Positions 22,686 through 30,885 of a stretch of 45,697 nt of DNA are shown in pieces. A model generated the notes under the pieces. The model was not told where the DNA came from. It saw only the letters and a list, made by a program, of their open reading frames with translations, and did not search any database. The DNA comes from Streptomyces geranii (lineage in GTDB: Bacteria > Actinomycetota > Actinomycetes > Streptomycetales > Streptomycetaceae). The translations under genes and the position numbers were made by a program. The DNA lies in contig NZ_PJME01000066.1 in NCBI RefSeq assembly GCF_002954775.1, positions 1 through 45,697 of the forward strand, read 5' to 3'. Numbering within the stretch: position 1 is the first letter of the stretch; every line of letters begins with the position of its first letter.

Positions 22686-25253
22686 TCACTCGTGGGAGAT
22701 GGCCGCCAACACGTTCATCCGCGAAGCGCGAAGTGCGGGCAACAACGCCGCCGCGATACCGACGAACGCCGAACCCACCACCACCGCGACGATCGTGTTG
22801 AGGGGAATCGCCAGCACCTCCATCCCCTGCAGCGCCAGCACCCGCTGGATGCACACGCCCCACACCAGCCCGAGCCCGAGCCCCAGCACCGCGCCGAACA
22901 CGGCGATGACCACCGACTCCAGCCGGATCATCCGGCGCAGCTGCCGCCGGGACAGTCCGATGGCCCGCAGCAGTCCGATCTCACGGGTGCGCTCCACGAC
23001 CGACAGGGCGAGCGTGTTGACCACGCCGAGCACCGCGATGACGATCGCGAGCCCGAGCAGGGCGTACACGAGGTAGAGCAGGACCGCGATCTGGTTGCGG
23101 ATCAGTTCCTTGTAGTCGGCCTGGTCACGCACCTTGACCTGCGGATACGGTTCGAGGGTCCGCTCCAGCGCGGGACGCAGCCGGTCCGCGCTCGTGCCGT
23201 CCGCCGCGTTGATGTACAGCGCGGAATCCTGCCCGCCTGGCACGTACTTCTCGGCGACGGCGATCCCGAAGTAGATCCCGCCCTGGGTGCCGAACCCCTC
23301 GGCGTTCTCCTGGTCGGTGAGGGCGCCGACCGTCAGCTCGGTCCGTTCACCGTCCGGGAACTCCACCGGCAGGACGGTGCCGACGCGGACGCCGTGGTCC
23401 TCGGCGTAGTCGGCGGACATCGCCAGGTGGCCGTCGGCGAGCGCGGCGGCCGTGTCGCCCTGTTCGTACGCGACCTTGGCGACGTCGTCCAGCCGCGGGT
23501 CGTACCCGGCGGCCGTCGTCTGCAGCCGCTTGCCGTCCGGTGTCCGCACCGCGACCGGCACGAACCGCTGGCGTACGACGAGCCCGACCCCGTCCGTGGC
23601 CCGCACCTTCTCGGCGACCTCCAGCGGGAACGGCAGGAAGCTGTCGTTCTGCACGACGAAGTCCGCGCCGAGCGTCTTGTCGATCTGCTGGTCGAAGGAC
23701 GCGGTCATCGAGGCGCTGGCCACCGACATCCCGCCGACCAGGGCGAGGCCCACCATCAGCGCGGCGGCCGTGGCCCCCGTACGGCGGGGATTGCGCAGGG
23801 CGTTGCGCTGGCTCAGCAGGCCGACCGGGCCGTAGATCGCCGGGAAGGCGCCGCCGAGGACCCGGATGACCGGCCGGACCAGCAGCGGGCCCGCGATGAC
23901 CGTGGCGACGAGGGTGAGGACGACGCCGAGTCCCAGGAGGGAAGCCGAGGTCGATGTCTCGGTGGCCGTGACACAGCCCGCGAGGGCGGCGACGCCGAGG
24001 GCTCCGACGATCGTGCCGACCACCGCCCGTACCCGCAACGGCCGTCCCACGCCCGCGATCTCGGCGTCCGAGAGGGCGGCCATGGGGGATACCGAGGCGG
24101 CCCGCCGGGCGGGTAGATAGGCGGCCACGAAGGTGACCCCGAGCCCGACCGCGTACGCCGACACGGGAGTTGGCCAACTCACCACCATGTCGGCCGACTT
24201 GAGGTTCATGCCGAAGGCGCTCATCAGCCGGATCAGCCCGGCCGCGAGCCCGATCCCGACGGCCAGGCCGAGCGTCGAGCCGACCAGCCCGAGCAGCACC
24301 GCCTCGGTCAGCACGGACCGGCGCACCTGCCTCCGGTCGGCGCCGAGCGCCCGCAACAGGCCCAGTTCGCGGGTGCGTTGGGCGATCAGCATCGAGAAGG
24401 TGTTGACGATCAGGAAGACCCCGACGAGCACCGCGATCCCGGCGAAGCCCAGCATCACGTACTTGATCACGTCGAGGAAGCCGCCGAGTTGCTCGGCGGC
24501 GGACTCGGCCTGCTCGGCGGCCGTCTCCAACTCGTAGTCGGTGGTGCCGATCCGGCTTGCGATACGGGCCTTCAGCTGCTCGTCGGTCACCCCGCTCGCG
24601 GCGGTCACCGAGATGCTCGTGGCCCGGTCCGGTGCGCCGAGGAGCATGGTGGGCGCGGTCTTCGGGTCCAGGAAGACCAGGGCCGCGCCCGGGTTGGTGG
24701 TGGTGAAGGTGGCGATGCCGACGATCTTCACCTCGAAGGACCCGGGCTGCGCCTGGACGGTGAGCGTGTCGCCGATGCCGACGTCCTTGCTGTCGGCGGT
24801 GTCCGCGTCCAGCAGGGCCTCGCCGTCGCCCTCGGGGGCGTGCCCGGAGGTGAGTTCGACCGGGCTGCGGTCGGTGAGGTACCAGTCGGTGGCGATGGTG
24901 GGGGCGCCCGAGGTCGGGGAGACCGACTCGTTGCGGTCGTCGACGACGGTGATGTTCTGGACGGAGGCGTCCGCGTGCGCCTCCTCGACGCCGTCGACCC
25001 CCGCGACCTCCTGGGCCAGCGAGGCGGGCACGGTCAGGGCCTCGCCGGAGGGCACCTGCGAGGTGAAGTCCTCGCGCGGGCCCACCGTGACATCGGCGGA
25101 GGTGGAGGCGAAGAGCCGGTCGAAGGTCCGGCTGACGGTGTCGGAGAAGATCAGGCTGCCCGCGACGAACGCCACGGACAGCACGATGGCGAGCGCGGAG
25201 AGCAGCAGCCGGCCCTTGTGCGCGAGGAAACTTCTGAGTGTTGCCTTCAGCAC
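22686..25253 (-). CDS. ABC transporter permease, two FtsX/MacB-type domains
   Basis: An 855-residue membrane protein with duplicated MacB_PCD/FtsX units. The first helix lies at about 15-37 (LLLSALAIVLSVAFVAGSLIF), followed by a large extracellular domain (about 40-255). Three helices follow near 265-395 with the FtsX hallmark RTRELGLLRALGADRRQVR, then a bridging helix, a second extracellular domain, and a C-terminal set of three helices with RTREIGLLRAIGLSRRQLRR. These transporters export lipids, lipoproteins or peptides, or transmit force; the cargo is unknown. The gene starts 6 bp after the stop of its ATPase partner, so the two are co-transcribed and coupled. A strong hairpin follows. Confidence 0.93.
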   Translation of the reverse strand: MLKATLRSFLAHKGRLLLSALAIVLSVAFVAGSLIFSDTVSRTFDRLFASTSADVTVGPREDFTSQVPSGEALTVPASLAQEVAGVDGVEEAHADASVQNITVVDDRNESVSPTSGAPTIATDWYLTDRSPVELTSGHAPEGDGEALLDADTADSKDVGIGDTLTVQAQPGSFEVKIVGIATFTTTNPGAALVFLDPKTAPTMLLGAPDRATSISVTAASGVTDEQLKARIASRIGTTDYELETAAEQAESAAEQLGGFLDVIKYVMLGFAGIAVLVGVFLIVNTFSMLIAQRTRELGLLRALGADRRQVRRSVLTEAVLLGLVGSTLGLAVGIGLAAGLIRLMSAFGMNLKSADMVVSWPTPVSAYAVGLGVTFVAAYLPARRAASVSPMAALSDAEIAGVGRPLRVRAVVGTIVGALGVAALAGCVTATETSTSASLLGLGVVLTLVATVIAGPLLVRPVIRVLGGAFPAIYGPVGLLSQRNALRNPRRTGATAAALMVGLALVGGMSVASASMTASFDQQIDKTLGADFVVQNDSFLPFPLEVAEKVRATDGVGLVVRQRFVPVAVRTPDGKRLQTTAAGYDPRLDDVAKVAYEQGDTAAALADGHLAMSADYAEDHGVRVGTVLPVEFPDGERTELTVGALTDQENAEGFGTQGGIYFGIAVAEKYVPGGQDSALYINAADGTSADRLRPALERTLEPYPQVKVRDQADYKELIRNQIAVLLYLVYALLGLAIVIAVLGVVNTLALSVVERTREIGLLRAIGLSRRQLRRMIRLESVVIAVFGAVLGLGLGLVWGVCIQRVLALQGMEVLAIPLNTIVAVVVGSAFVGIAAALLPALRASRMNVLAAISHE

Positions 25254-25259
25254 GGGCGG

Positions 25260-26108
25260 TCAGTCCTCGTCGGTGGGCTCGTCGGTGGCTTCGGTGACGG
25301 GCGTCCCGTCGGGCGCGGGGGTCTGCGGCTGGGACTGTCCGCCGGAGAACAGGCGCATGCGCTCCAGGACCGCCTCCGCCGTGGGCTCGGGCATCTCGTC
25401 CACGATCCGGCCGTCGGCGAGGAAGAGCACCAGGTCGGAGTGGGCGGCGGCGCCTGGGTCGTGGGTCACCATGACGACGGTCTGCCCGAGGTCGTCGACG
25501 GCCTCGCGCAGGAAGCCGAGGACTTCGAGCCCGGCGCGCGAGTCGAGGTTGCCGGTCGGCTCGTCCGCGAAGATCAGCTCGGGCCGGGAGGCGAGCGCCC
25601 GGGCGCAGGCCACGCGCTGCTGCTGACCGCCGGACAGTTGGGCGGGCCGGTGCTTCAGCCGGTCCCGCAGGCCCAGGGTGTCGATGACCTGGTCCAGCCA
25701 CTTCTGGTCGGGCTTCTGGCCCGCGATGTCCATCGGCAGGGTGATGTTCTCGACGGCGTTCAGTGTCGGGATCAGATTGAACGACTGGAACATGAACCCG
25801 ATCCGGTCCCGCCTGAGCCGGGTCAGCTCGCGCTCCTTGAGTCCCGTGATCTCCGTGTCGCCGAGCCACACCTGCCCCGCCGACACGGTGTCGAGCCCCG
25901 CCAGACAGTGCATCAACGTGGACTTACCCGAGCCGGAGGGCCCCATGACGGCGGTGAAACGCCCGCGCGCGATGTCCACGTCGACCGAGTCGAGGGCGAG
26001 CACGGCCGTCTCTCCCGAGCCGTAGGCCTTGGTCAGCGCACGGGCGCGGGCCGCGGTGCCGCCCGCCTGCGCGTGACCCGGGGCGTGCTCCACAGCGGAA
26101 GTGGACAA
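25260..26108 (-). CDS. ABC transporter ATP-binding protein (MacB/LolD type)
   Basis: A 282-residue ATPase that powers the adjacent FtsX-type permease. Walker A is GPSGSGKST, the Q-loop is FMFQSFNLIPTLNA, the signature is LSGGQQQRV, Walker B is LIFADEPTGNLDS, and the H-loop is MVTHD. The start is taken as TTG at 26108, five bases after a perfect AGGAGG site; a longer frame begins at 26174 without one. The C terminus has an extra acidic Pro-rich tail (about 255-282). It is the first gene of the exporter operon and is divergent from the RHH/Fic-like pair. Confidence 0.92.
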   Translation of the reverse strand: MSTSAVEHAPGHAQAGGTAARARALTKAYGSGETAVLALDSVDVDIARGRFTAVMGPSGSGKSTLMHCLAGLDTVSAGQVWLGDTEITGLKERELTRLRRDRIGFMFQSFNLIPTLNAVENITLPMDIAGQKPDQKWLDQVIDTLGLRDRLKHRPAQLSGGQQQRVACARALASRPELIFADEPTGNLDSRAGLEVLGFLREAVDDLGQTVVMVTHDPGAAAHSDLVLFLADGRIVDEMPEPTAEAVLERMRLFSGGQSQPQTPAPDGTPVTEATDEPTDED

Positions 26109-26205
26109 GGCTGCCTCCTTCGGTGGCTCTCCCGTGTTCCTTGTCCCGGCCGAGCGTAGTGTGACGAGGCGCACACCAGGTATCCCTTTTCCGTCTTGGG
26201 TACCC

Positions 26206-26235
26206 TTGCCGGTGCTAGCACTCGCGCGCTAGCGT
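26206..26235 (+). promoter_or_regulatory. Autoregulated-looking promoter of the RHH/Doc-like pair
   Basis: TTGCCG (26206-26211) and TAGCGT (26230-26235) are spaced 18 bp and place the start about at the ATG (26242), which has no ribosome site, so the mRNA is probably leaderless. Two CTAG-centred palindromes, GTGCTAGCAC (26212-26221) and CGCTAGCG (26227-26234), fill the spacer and -10. They suit binding by the RHH protein encoded downstream. Confidence 0.6.
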
Positions 26236-26241
26236 CTAGGT

Positions 26242-26481
26242 ATGGCGAAGACTCAGCTGAACGTCCGGGTCGAAGAGGGCACCGCCAGGGCGGCGCGCGA
26301 ACAGGCGCTGGCCCGCGGGATGAGTGTCAACCGCTACATCGAAGAGCTGGTCAAACAGGACACCGGCGAGGCGGGCCACACCTTCGTGGAGGCCGCCGCC
26401 GACTTCATGAAGCAGTACGAGAACGTCTTCGCCGAGGAGTTCGGCGCGAACCGTGAGGGCAAGCGCGAAGGTCGTCACTGA
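26242..26481 (+). CDS. Ribbon-helix-helix (CopG/Arc-like) antitoxin-type regulator
   Basis: A 79-residue protein whose N-terminal half is a ribbon-helix-helix DNA-binding fold: the strand KTQLNVRVEEG, helix ARAAREQALARG, then MSVNRYIEELVKQ. The C-terminal tail (FVEAAADFMKQYENVFAEEF) would bind a partner. It is followed 4 bp later by a Doc-like reading frame, so the pair has toxin-antitoxin layout with the antitoxin first. The promoter carries two CTAG palindromes suited to autorepression. No toxic activity can be claimed from sequence. Confidence 0.8.
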   Translation: MAKTQLNVRVEEGTARAAREQALARGMSVNRYIEELVKQDTGEAGHTFVEAAADFMKQYENVFAEEFGANREGKREGRH

Positions 26482-26485
26482 CCCC

Positions 26486-26869
26486 TTGGACAACAACGAC
26501 CAGTTCCGGATCGACCTCGCCTGGCTCCTGATGATCGCCGAGCGGAAGACGCCCGGAGACCCCCAGGTATCCGACTGGGGCGCTCTCGTCGCCGCCGTCG
26601 CCCGCCACGAGGCCGAGATATTCGACATCCCCGTCTACGACAACCCACACGCCCGGGCCGCCGCCCTCCTCCAACTCCTGCTGCACGTACCGGCGTTGGA
26701 GCGCTCCAACGCGCTCTTCGCCTCCGCGGTCGCCTACGCCTACCTGATCGCCAGCGGGGTCAAGGTCGTCACCTCGCCCGAGCAGGTGCGCGACCTGGCC
26801 CGCCTGGTGAAGAGCGGCGACGCCTCGGTGCACGACATCGCGCGCGAACTGCGCCAGTGGAGCCTGTGA
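26486..26869 (+). CDS. Degenerate Fic/Doc-like protein
   Basis: A 127-residue protein starting at TTG 26486, 4 bp after the antitoxin stop; a GTG at 26453 would overlap the antitoxin by 29 bp. Both have poor ribosome sites, which suits reinitiation. The all-helical pattern and segments LLMIAERKTPGDP, WGALVAAVARH and the region VPALERSNALFASAVAYAYLIASG resemble Doc-family toxins. However, the Fic signature HxFx(D/E)(G/A)NKR is not intact: the aligned stretch (residues about 67-80) reads HVPALERSNALFAS. It may be inactive as an AMP-transferase or kinase, or have another role. I recall such pairs annotated as fic-type toxin systems in other streptomycetes. Confidence 0.65.
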   Translation: MDNNDQFRIDLAWLLMIAERKTPGDPQVSDWGALVAAVARHEAEIFDIPVYDNPHARAAALLQLLLHVPALERSNALFASAVAYAYLIASGVKVVTSPEQVRDLARLVKSGDASVHDIARELRQWSL

Positions 26870-26877
26870 GCCGCCTC

Positions 26878-26918
26878 GGACGGTGCGCGGTGTCGCCCTG
26901 CGCGACCGCGCACCGTCC
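26878..26918. terminator. Bidirectional terminator, 14-bp stem
   Basis: GGACGGTGCGCGGT (26878-26891) pairs with ACCGCGCACCGTCC (26905-26918). It lies between the convergent Doc-like and esterase genes. Confidence 0.85.
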
Positions 26919-26942
26919 GCTGTCGTCCTGCGGCGCCCGCGA

Positions 26943-27629
26943 TCAGGCGACGAAGTCGCGGACCTGCTCGTAGACGCCGTGGTCGTTGTTCATCTCGTCG
27001 TGCGAGATGCAGCCGACCTCGACGTTCGTGGCGCCGCTCAGGATCGCGGTGGTGTCCGGGGTGAGGGCCTCGTCGCAGTTCGACCAGTAACTCGCGTACG
27101 ACACACTGCCCGGCGTCTCGTCGCCCGAGTTCAGCGCGGTCAGGAATGAACTTCCCGTGTACATTTCCGCACACGAGGTGTACAGCCAGGAACACCAACC
27201 GGCCACCGTCGTCCCGTGGTTGGTGCCCGCGGTGGAGACGAAGTCGTCGACGTACGCCGTCCCGCCGAGGTTCTTGAGGTAGTAGCGAGCGCTGAGCGCG
27301 CCCATCGAGTGGACGACGAGGTCGACCTTCGAGGCACCCGTCGCGGCCAGAACTCTCTTGACCTCCGTGGCCAGTTGCTGGGCCGTCGTGACGTTCGACT
27401 GGGACCACGAGTACGACCAGGCGTCCAGCTCGGCGGCCGTGTAGCCGTCGGCCTTGAAGTCGGCGACCCAGTCGTTCCAACTGCTCGACGAACTGCTGAG
27501 ACCGTGCACGAAGACGACCGGATTGTGGGTTGCGGCCTGGGCGGGCGTCGCGGTGAGCGAGAGGGACAGGACCATCGAGGACACGACAGCCGAGACGGCT
27601 GCCGTGACGCGTCGCATGCGGCGCTGCAT
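26943..27629 (-). CDS. Secreted alpha/beta-hydrolase lipase/esterase
   Basis: A 228-residue secreted enzyme starting at MQRRMRRVTA (27629), preceded by CAGGAGG. Signal peptide to about residue 32 (TATPAQAA). The oxyanion segment is FVHGLSSSSSSW (residues 40-51) and the nucleophile elbow is VVHSMGA with Ser108; a late Asp and His (SHDEMNNDHGVYEQVRDFV) supply the rest of the triad. It has four Cys residues in the mature part, enough for two disulphides. It hydrolyses acyl esters outside the cell; chain preference is unknown. It is divergent from a LuxR-family regulator gene 106 bp away, an arrangement that recalls lipA-lipR pairs in which the LuxR-type protein activates the lipase gene. Confidence 0.9.
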   Translation of the reverse strand: MQRRMRRVTAAVSAVVSSMVLSLSLTATPAQAATHNPVVFVHGLSSSSSSWNDWVADFKADGYTAAELDAWSYSWSQSNVTTAQQLATEVKRVLAATGASKVDLVVHSMGALSARYYLKNLGGTAYVDDFVSTAGTNHGTTVAGWCSWLYTSCAEMYTGSSFLTALNSGDETPGSVSYASYWSNCDEALTPDTTAILSGATNVEVGCISHDEMNNDHGVYEQVRDFVA

Positions 27630-27735
27630 GGTGCCTCCTGGTATGGGCGGGGTTGGCTGGAGTGTCAGGCCGGGTCTACGCGCGCCGCATCGGTGAAATC
27701 GCCGGTCTTTACGCACCTTGTAACTCGCCAGTAAC

Positions 27736-30117
27736 GTGAGTTGTGTGGTGACCTCGGTGAACCCCCCGCCTCTGCCGCACACTTCGCCACCGCAGCTCAC
27801 GGACGCGTGGCAGCAGCTCGGCCCCCCGCTCCCCGAAGGCGTCCGCGTGCGCGTCCTCTGTGCCGCGTACGGCGATCCGCGCGCCGCCGCCGAACTGGTC
27901 CCGCTGCTCACCGAACGGCAGGCGGCCGGACTCGACCCGCTCCCCGCCGAACCCGCCGCCCTCGCCCCCGAACTCCTGCGCGCACACCGCCGGGAGATCC
28001 GCGCCCTTCCCGACGACACCCGCGCGCTGCTCCTGCTCGCCGCCGCCGACCAGCACCCCGTACAGACCCACGCCTTCCTGCGCGCCGTCACCGCCGCCTG
28101 CCTCGACACCCGTGCCCTGGACGCCGCCGAGACCGCCGGGATCGCGCACGCGGGGGTCAGCGGTGTCGTCTTCCGCGACGCGTGGACCCGCATCGCGGCG
28201 TACGAGTCCGGGTCCTCGGCGGACCGACGGGACGCGCACCGGCTGCTGGCCCGGGTCCTGCACGGCGAGGGCGAGATGCCCCGCCGCTCCTGGCACCGGG
28301 GCGCCGGCGCCCTCGGCCCCAGCGCACGCCTCGCCGCCGAACTCGGCACCGCCGCGAACGAGGCCCGCGCGCTCGGCGACCACGCCCTGGCCGGCGCCCT
28401 CGGCGAACGCGCCGCCGCCCTCGCACTCGACCCGCGCGAACGTTCCCGCCTCCTGTCCCGGGCCGCCGCCGACGCCTGGCACCGGGGCGCAGGCGACCGG
28501 GCCCGAGGCCTGCTGACCGCCTCCGACGAGAGCGCGCTGAACGGCATGCTCGCCCTGCGCGCGGGCAACGCGACCGAGGCGTTCGACGCCCTGCTGTCGG
28601 CCGCCGTACGGCATGCGCGGGCCGCGTTGGAGCAGGGGAGCGGAGGCGGGCGCGGAAGCGGGCGCGTGCCGAATCGTTCCGCTGAGGATCAAGGGCCTGG
28701 CGATGGCCGGACGGAACGATTCGGCACGCCGGACGACCCGTACCCCTACCCGTACCCCTCCCGGTACTCGCCCTCGGACTCACAGTCCCCGCGCGGTGTC
28801 CCGAACCCCGCCCTGGACGTCGCCGTGCACCTACTGGCACGTGCCACCGAGGCCGCCGTCTACACCGGCGACCTCCGCCGCTGCCGCGAGGCGGCCACCG
28901 TCGCCGCCCGGCTCGGCATCATCCCGCCCGGCACCCTCGCCGGACTCGCCGCCGCCGTCGAGGGCCGGTACGAGGACGCCCGCAACCTCCTCAAGGCCGC
29001 CGCCGGGCGCTGCGGTCCCGGTGGCGACCCCACCCTGCTCATCCACTCCGGCATCGCCTCCCTGCTCCTCGGCGACCACTCCGGCGCCGAACGCGCCACC
29101 GTCCGGGCCGCCGCCTCCGCCCGCGCCCGGGGCGAGACGGTCACCGTCCCGCAGGCCATGGAGTTCCGGGCCTACGCCGACTTCTGGACCGGACGCTCGC
29201 ACGCCGCCGAGGCCGCAGCCGCCGACGCCCTCTGGCAGGCCTACGCCACCGGCCAGGACAACGGCGCCTGCCATCTCCAGGCCGCCCTCGCCATGTTCGC
29301 CGCGGTGACCGGCGACGGCGAGGTCTGCCGGGAACGCGCCACGGCGGCCCGCACCTACGCCCGCGCCCACGGCCTGGGCCTGCCCGCCGCCCTCGCCCTC
29401 TGGGCGCTCGCCTTCCTGGACCTCTCCACCGGCCGCTTCGAGAGCGCCGCCGCCCGGCTGCGCGCCCTCGCCGGCTTCGGCCCCGGGCACGGCCACCGCG
29501 CCATCCGGCACCTGGCCACCCCGCACTACGTCGAGGCCGCCGTCCGCACCGGCGACACCCGCGTCGCGCGGGCCGCCCACGCCGACTACGACCGCTGGGC
29601 CGTCGCCGTGCGCAGCGCGGACGACCTGGCGCTGAGCGCCCGCTGCCGTGCGTTGCTCGCGCCTGGCGCGGAGGCGGTCGACCACTACCGCACGGCTCTC
29701 GACCTGCACGCCCACGGCACGCGTGACTTCGAACGGGCCCGTACGGAGTTGCTGTTCGGGAGTGCGTTGCGGCGGCTGCGGCAGCGGACGGAGGCGCGTG
29801 ACCGGCTGCACAGCGCGCTGGAGGCGTTCGAGACGTTCGGGGCGCCGCACTGCGCGACGCAGGCGCGGGCGGAGTTGCGGGCGCTCGGGGCGCCGGTGAC
29901 TGTTGTGGCGGGGGTGGTGGATTTCGCTGCGCGGCTTACGGCGCAGCAGTTGATGGTGGCGCGGATGGCTGCGGACGGGGCGACGAATCGGGAGATCGCT
30001 GTGCGGCTGGCGTTGAGTCCGCGGACTATTGATCACCATCTGCGGGGGGTGTTCTCGCGGTTGGGGATTCGGTCTCGGATCGAGTTGGTGCGGTTGCTTG
30101 GGGAGGAGGGGTTGTGA
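27736..30117 (+). CDS. LuxR-family regulator resembling a LAL protein without its ATPase domain
   Basis: About 793 residues from GTG 27736; in-frame GTGs at 27745, 27748 and 27757 are alternatives and none has a ribosome site. The C-terminal LuxR/NarL helix-turn-helix is clear (ARLTAQQLMVARMAADGATNREIAVRLALSPRTIDHHL..., about residues 728-790). The long middle is helical and TPR-like as in LAL/MalT-type regulators. The N terminus starts where the post-ATPase region of LAL proteins usually lies (AAELVPLLTERQAAGL...ALPDDTRALLLLAAAD), with no Walker A or B. An 18-bp inverted repeat and a Pro-Tyr run interrupt the middle (about residues 310-355). It is divergent from the secreted esterase, a likely target. 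Codons shift from C-ending to G/T-ending in the last quarter. Confidence 0.82.
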   Translation: MSCVVTSVNPPPLPHTSPPQLTDAWQQLGPPLPEGVRVRVLCAAYGDPRAAAELVPLLTERQAAGLDPLPAEPAALAPELLRAHRREIRALPDDTRALLLLAAADQHPVQTHAFLRAVTAACLDTRALDAAETAGIAHAGVSGVVFRDAWTRIAAYESGSSADRRDAHRLLARVLHGEGEMPRRSWHRGAGALGPSARLAAELGTAANEARALGDHALAGALGERAAALALDPRERSRLLSRAAADAWHRGAGDRARGLLTASDESALNGMLALRAGNATEAFDALLSAAVRHARAALEQGSGGGRGSGRVPNRSAEDQGPGDGRTERFGTPDDPYPYPYPSRYSPSDSQSPRGVPNPALDVAVHLLARATEAAVYTGDLRRCREAATVAARLGIIPPGTLAGLAAAVEGRYEDARNLLKAAAGRCGPGGDPTLLIHSGIASLLLGDHSGAERATVRAAASARARGETVTVPQAMEFRAYADFWTGRSHAAEAAAADALWQAYATGQDNGACHLQAALAMFAAVTGDGEVCRERATAARTYARAHGLGLPAALALWALAFLDLSTGRFESAAARLRALAGFGPGHGHRAIRHLATPHYVEAAVRTGDTRVARAAHADYDRWAVAVRSADDLALSARCRALLAPGAEAVDHYRTALDLHAHGTRDFERARTELLFGSALRRLRQRTEARDRLHSALEAFETFGAPHCATQARAELRALGAPVTVVAGVVDFAARLTAQQLMVARMAADGATNREIAVRLALSPRTIDHHLRGVFSRLGIRSRIELVRLLGEEGL
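28664..28729. repeat. Perfect 18-bp inverted repeat inside the LuxR-type gene
   Basis: GCGTGCCGAATCGTTCCG (28664-28681) is repeated as its exact reverse complement at 28712-28729, with a 30-bp centre. The reading frame runs through it, adding a segment (RVPNRSAEDQGPGDGRTERFG) absent in character from the flanking helices. This suggests an inserted palindromic element. Confidence 0.8.
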
Positions 30118-30137
30118 GTCGGCTTTCCGCCGGTGGG

Positions 30138-30165
30138 GGCTGGGCGCGCAGTTCCTCGCGCCCCT
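30138..30165 (-). terminator. 28-bp dispersed hairpin repeat, copy 2, between convergent genes
   Basis: On the minus strand it is 27/28 identical to 22595-22622. The GGGCGCG/CGCGCCC hairpin lies in the 46-bp gap between the LuxR-type stop and the bioD stop, and its end includes two bases of the bioD TAG stop. It may serve as a shared terminator. Confidence 0.7.
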
Positions 30166-30883
30166 AAAAGCAGCCTTCCCGCGCCGTGAAATCCAGGGCA
30201 CCCCATGTTCCGCCCAGCGTCGGGGCCAGCCAACTTGGCGCCAGTGTGCGGAAGTCGGTCGGGGGTAGTGTCCCGGACCCCGCTGGTACCGCACCTAGCA
30301 AGGGTGCTCCCGCCACCACCGGCAGGTCCGCCAGGTTGCAACGGGATGCCAGGTCCGGGGAGTTGGGCCAGCTGCCGATGACCACGCCCGTCAAGTGGAT
30401 GTCTCTGCGGGCGAGTTCACATGCCGTCAGCTCTGTTGTGTTGAGAGTGCCCAGGCCCGCCGAGGCGACAACCAGTACCGGAGCGCTCATGAGTTGGGCG
30501 GCGTCCGCCAAGGTCGTGCCCTCCTCGTCGAAGCGGACCAGCAGGCCGCCCGCGCCCTCCACCAGGACCAGGTCGTACTCGGCGGCCAGTTTCGCCGCCG
30601 CCTCCGCCACCTCCGCCGGGCGTACCGGGGGCATCGAGGCTCGGCGGGCCGCCGTCGCGGGGGCCAACGGGTCGGGATAGCGGGCGAGTTCGAGGGTGTG
30701 TACCTGGCCTGCCAGGCGGGCCACCTCGTCGGCGTCGCCTCGCTCGTCCGGGCGTAGGCCTGTCTGGGCCGGCTTGAGCACGGCCACCGTTCGGCCCGCC
30801 GCGAGGGCTGTCGCGGCCACGGCGGCTGTCGTGATCGTCTTGCCGACCTCTGTGCCCGTGCCCGTGATCACCAGGATCGGCAT
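30164..30883 (-). CDS. bioD: ATP-dependent dethiobiotin synthetase
   Basis: A 239-residue enzyme that closes the ureido ring of dethiobiotin from DAPA, CO2 and ATP in the cytoplasm. The P-loop ITGTGTEVGKT opens the protein; KPAQTG and the VEGAGGLLVRF segment are the family's substrate and Mg-ATP regions. I take the ATG at 30883, 7 nt after AGGAGG; an ATG two codons earlier (30889) overlaps the bioA stop as ATGA but is too near the ribosome site. It is last in the bioB-bioA-bioD operon. The final residues (FTAREGCF) run into the dispersed hairpin repeat, which supplies the stop. Confidence 0.95.
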   Translation of the reverse strand: MPILVITGTGTEVGKTITTAAVAATALAAGRTVAVLKPAQTGLRPDERGDADEVARLAGQVHTLELARYPDPLAPATAARRASMPPVRPAEVAEAAAKLAAEYDLVLVEGAGGLLVRFDEEGTTLADAAQLMSAPVLVVASAGLGTLNTTELTACELARRDIHLTGVVIGSWPNSPDLASRCNLADLPVVAGAPLLGAVPAGSGTLPPTDFRTLAPSWLAPTLGGTWGALDFTAREGCF

Positions 30884-30885
30884 GG

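Noticed and set aside
26453..26485. GTG 26453 as the start of the Doc-like gene
   Set aside because: It would overlap the antitoxin by 29 bp and adds residues with no family character; TTG 26486 gives antitoxin-toxin coupling. Not fully excluded.
28157..28840. Arg-rich minus-strand frames opposite the LuxR-type gene
   Set aside because: Shadow frames of a gene with a clear LuxR HTH domain.
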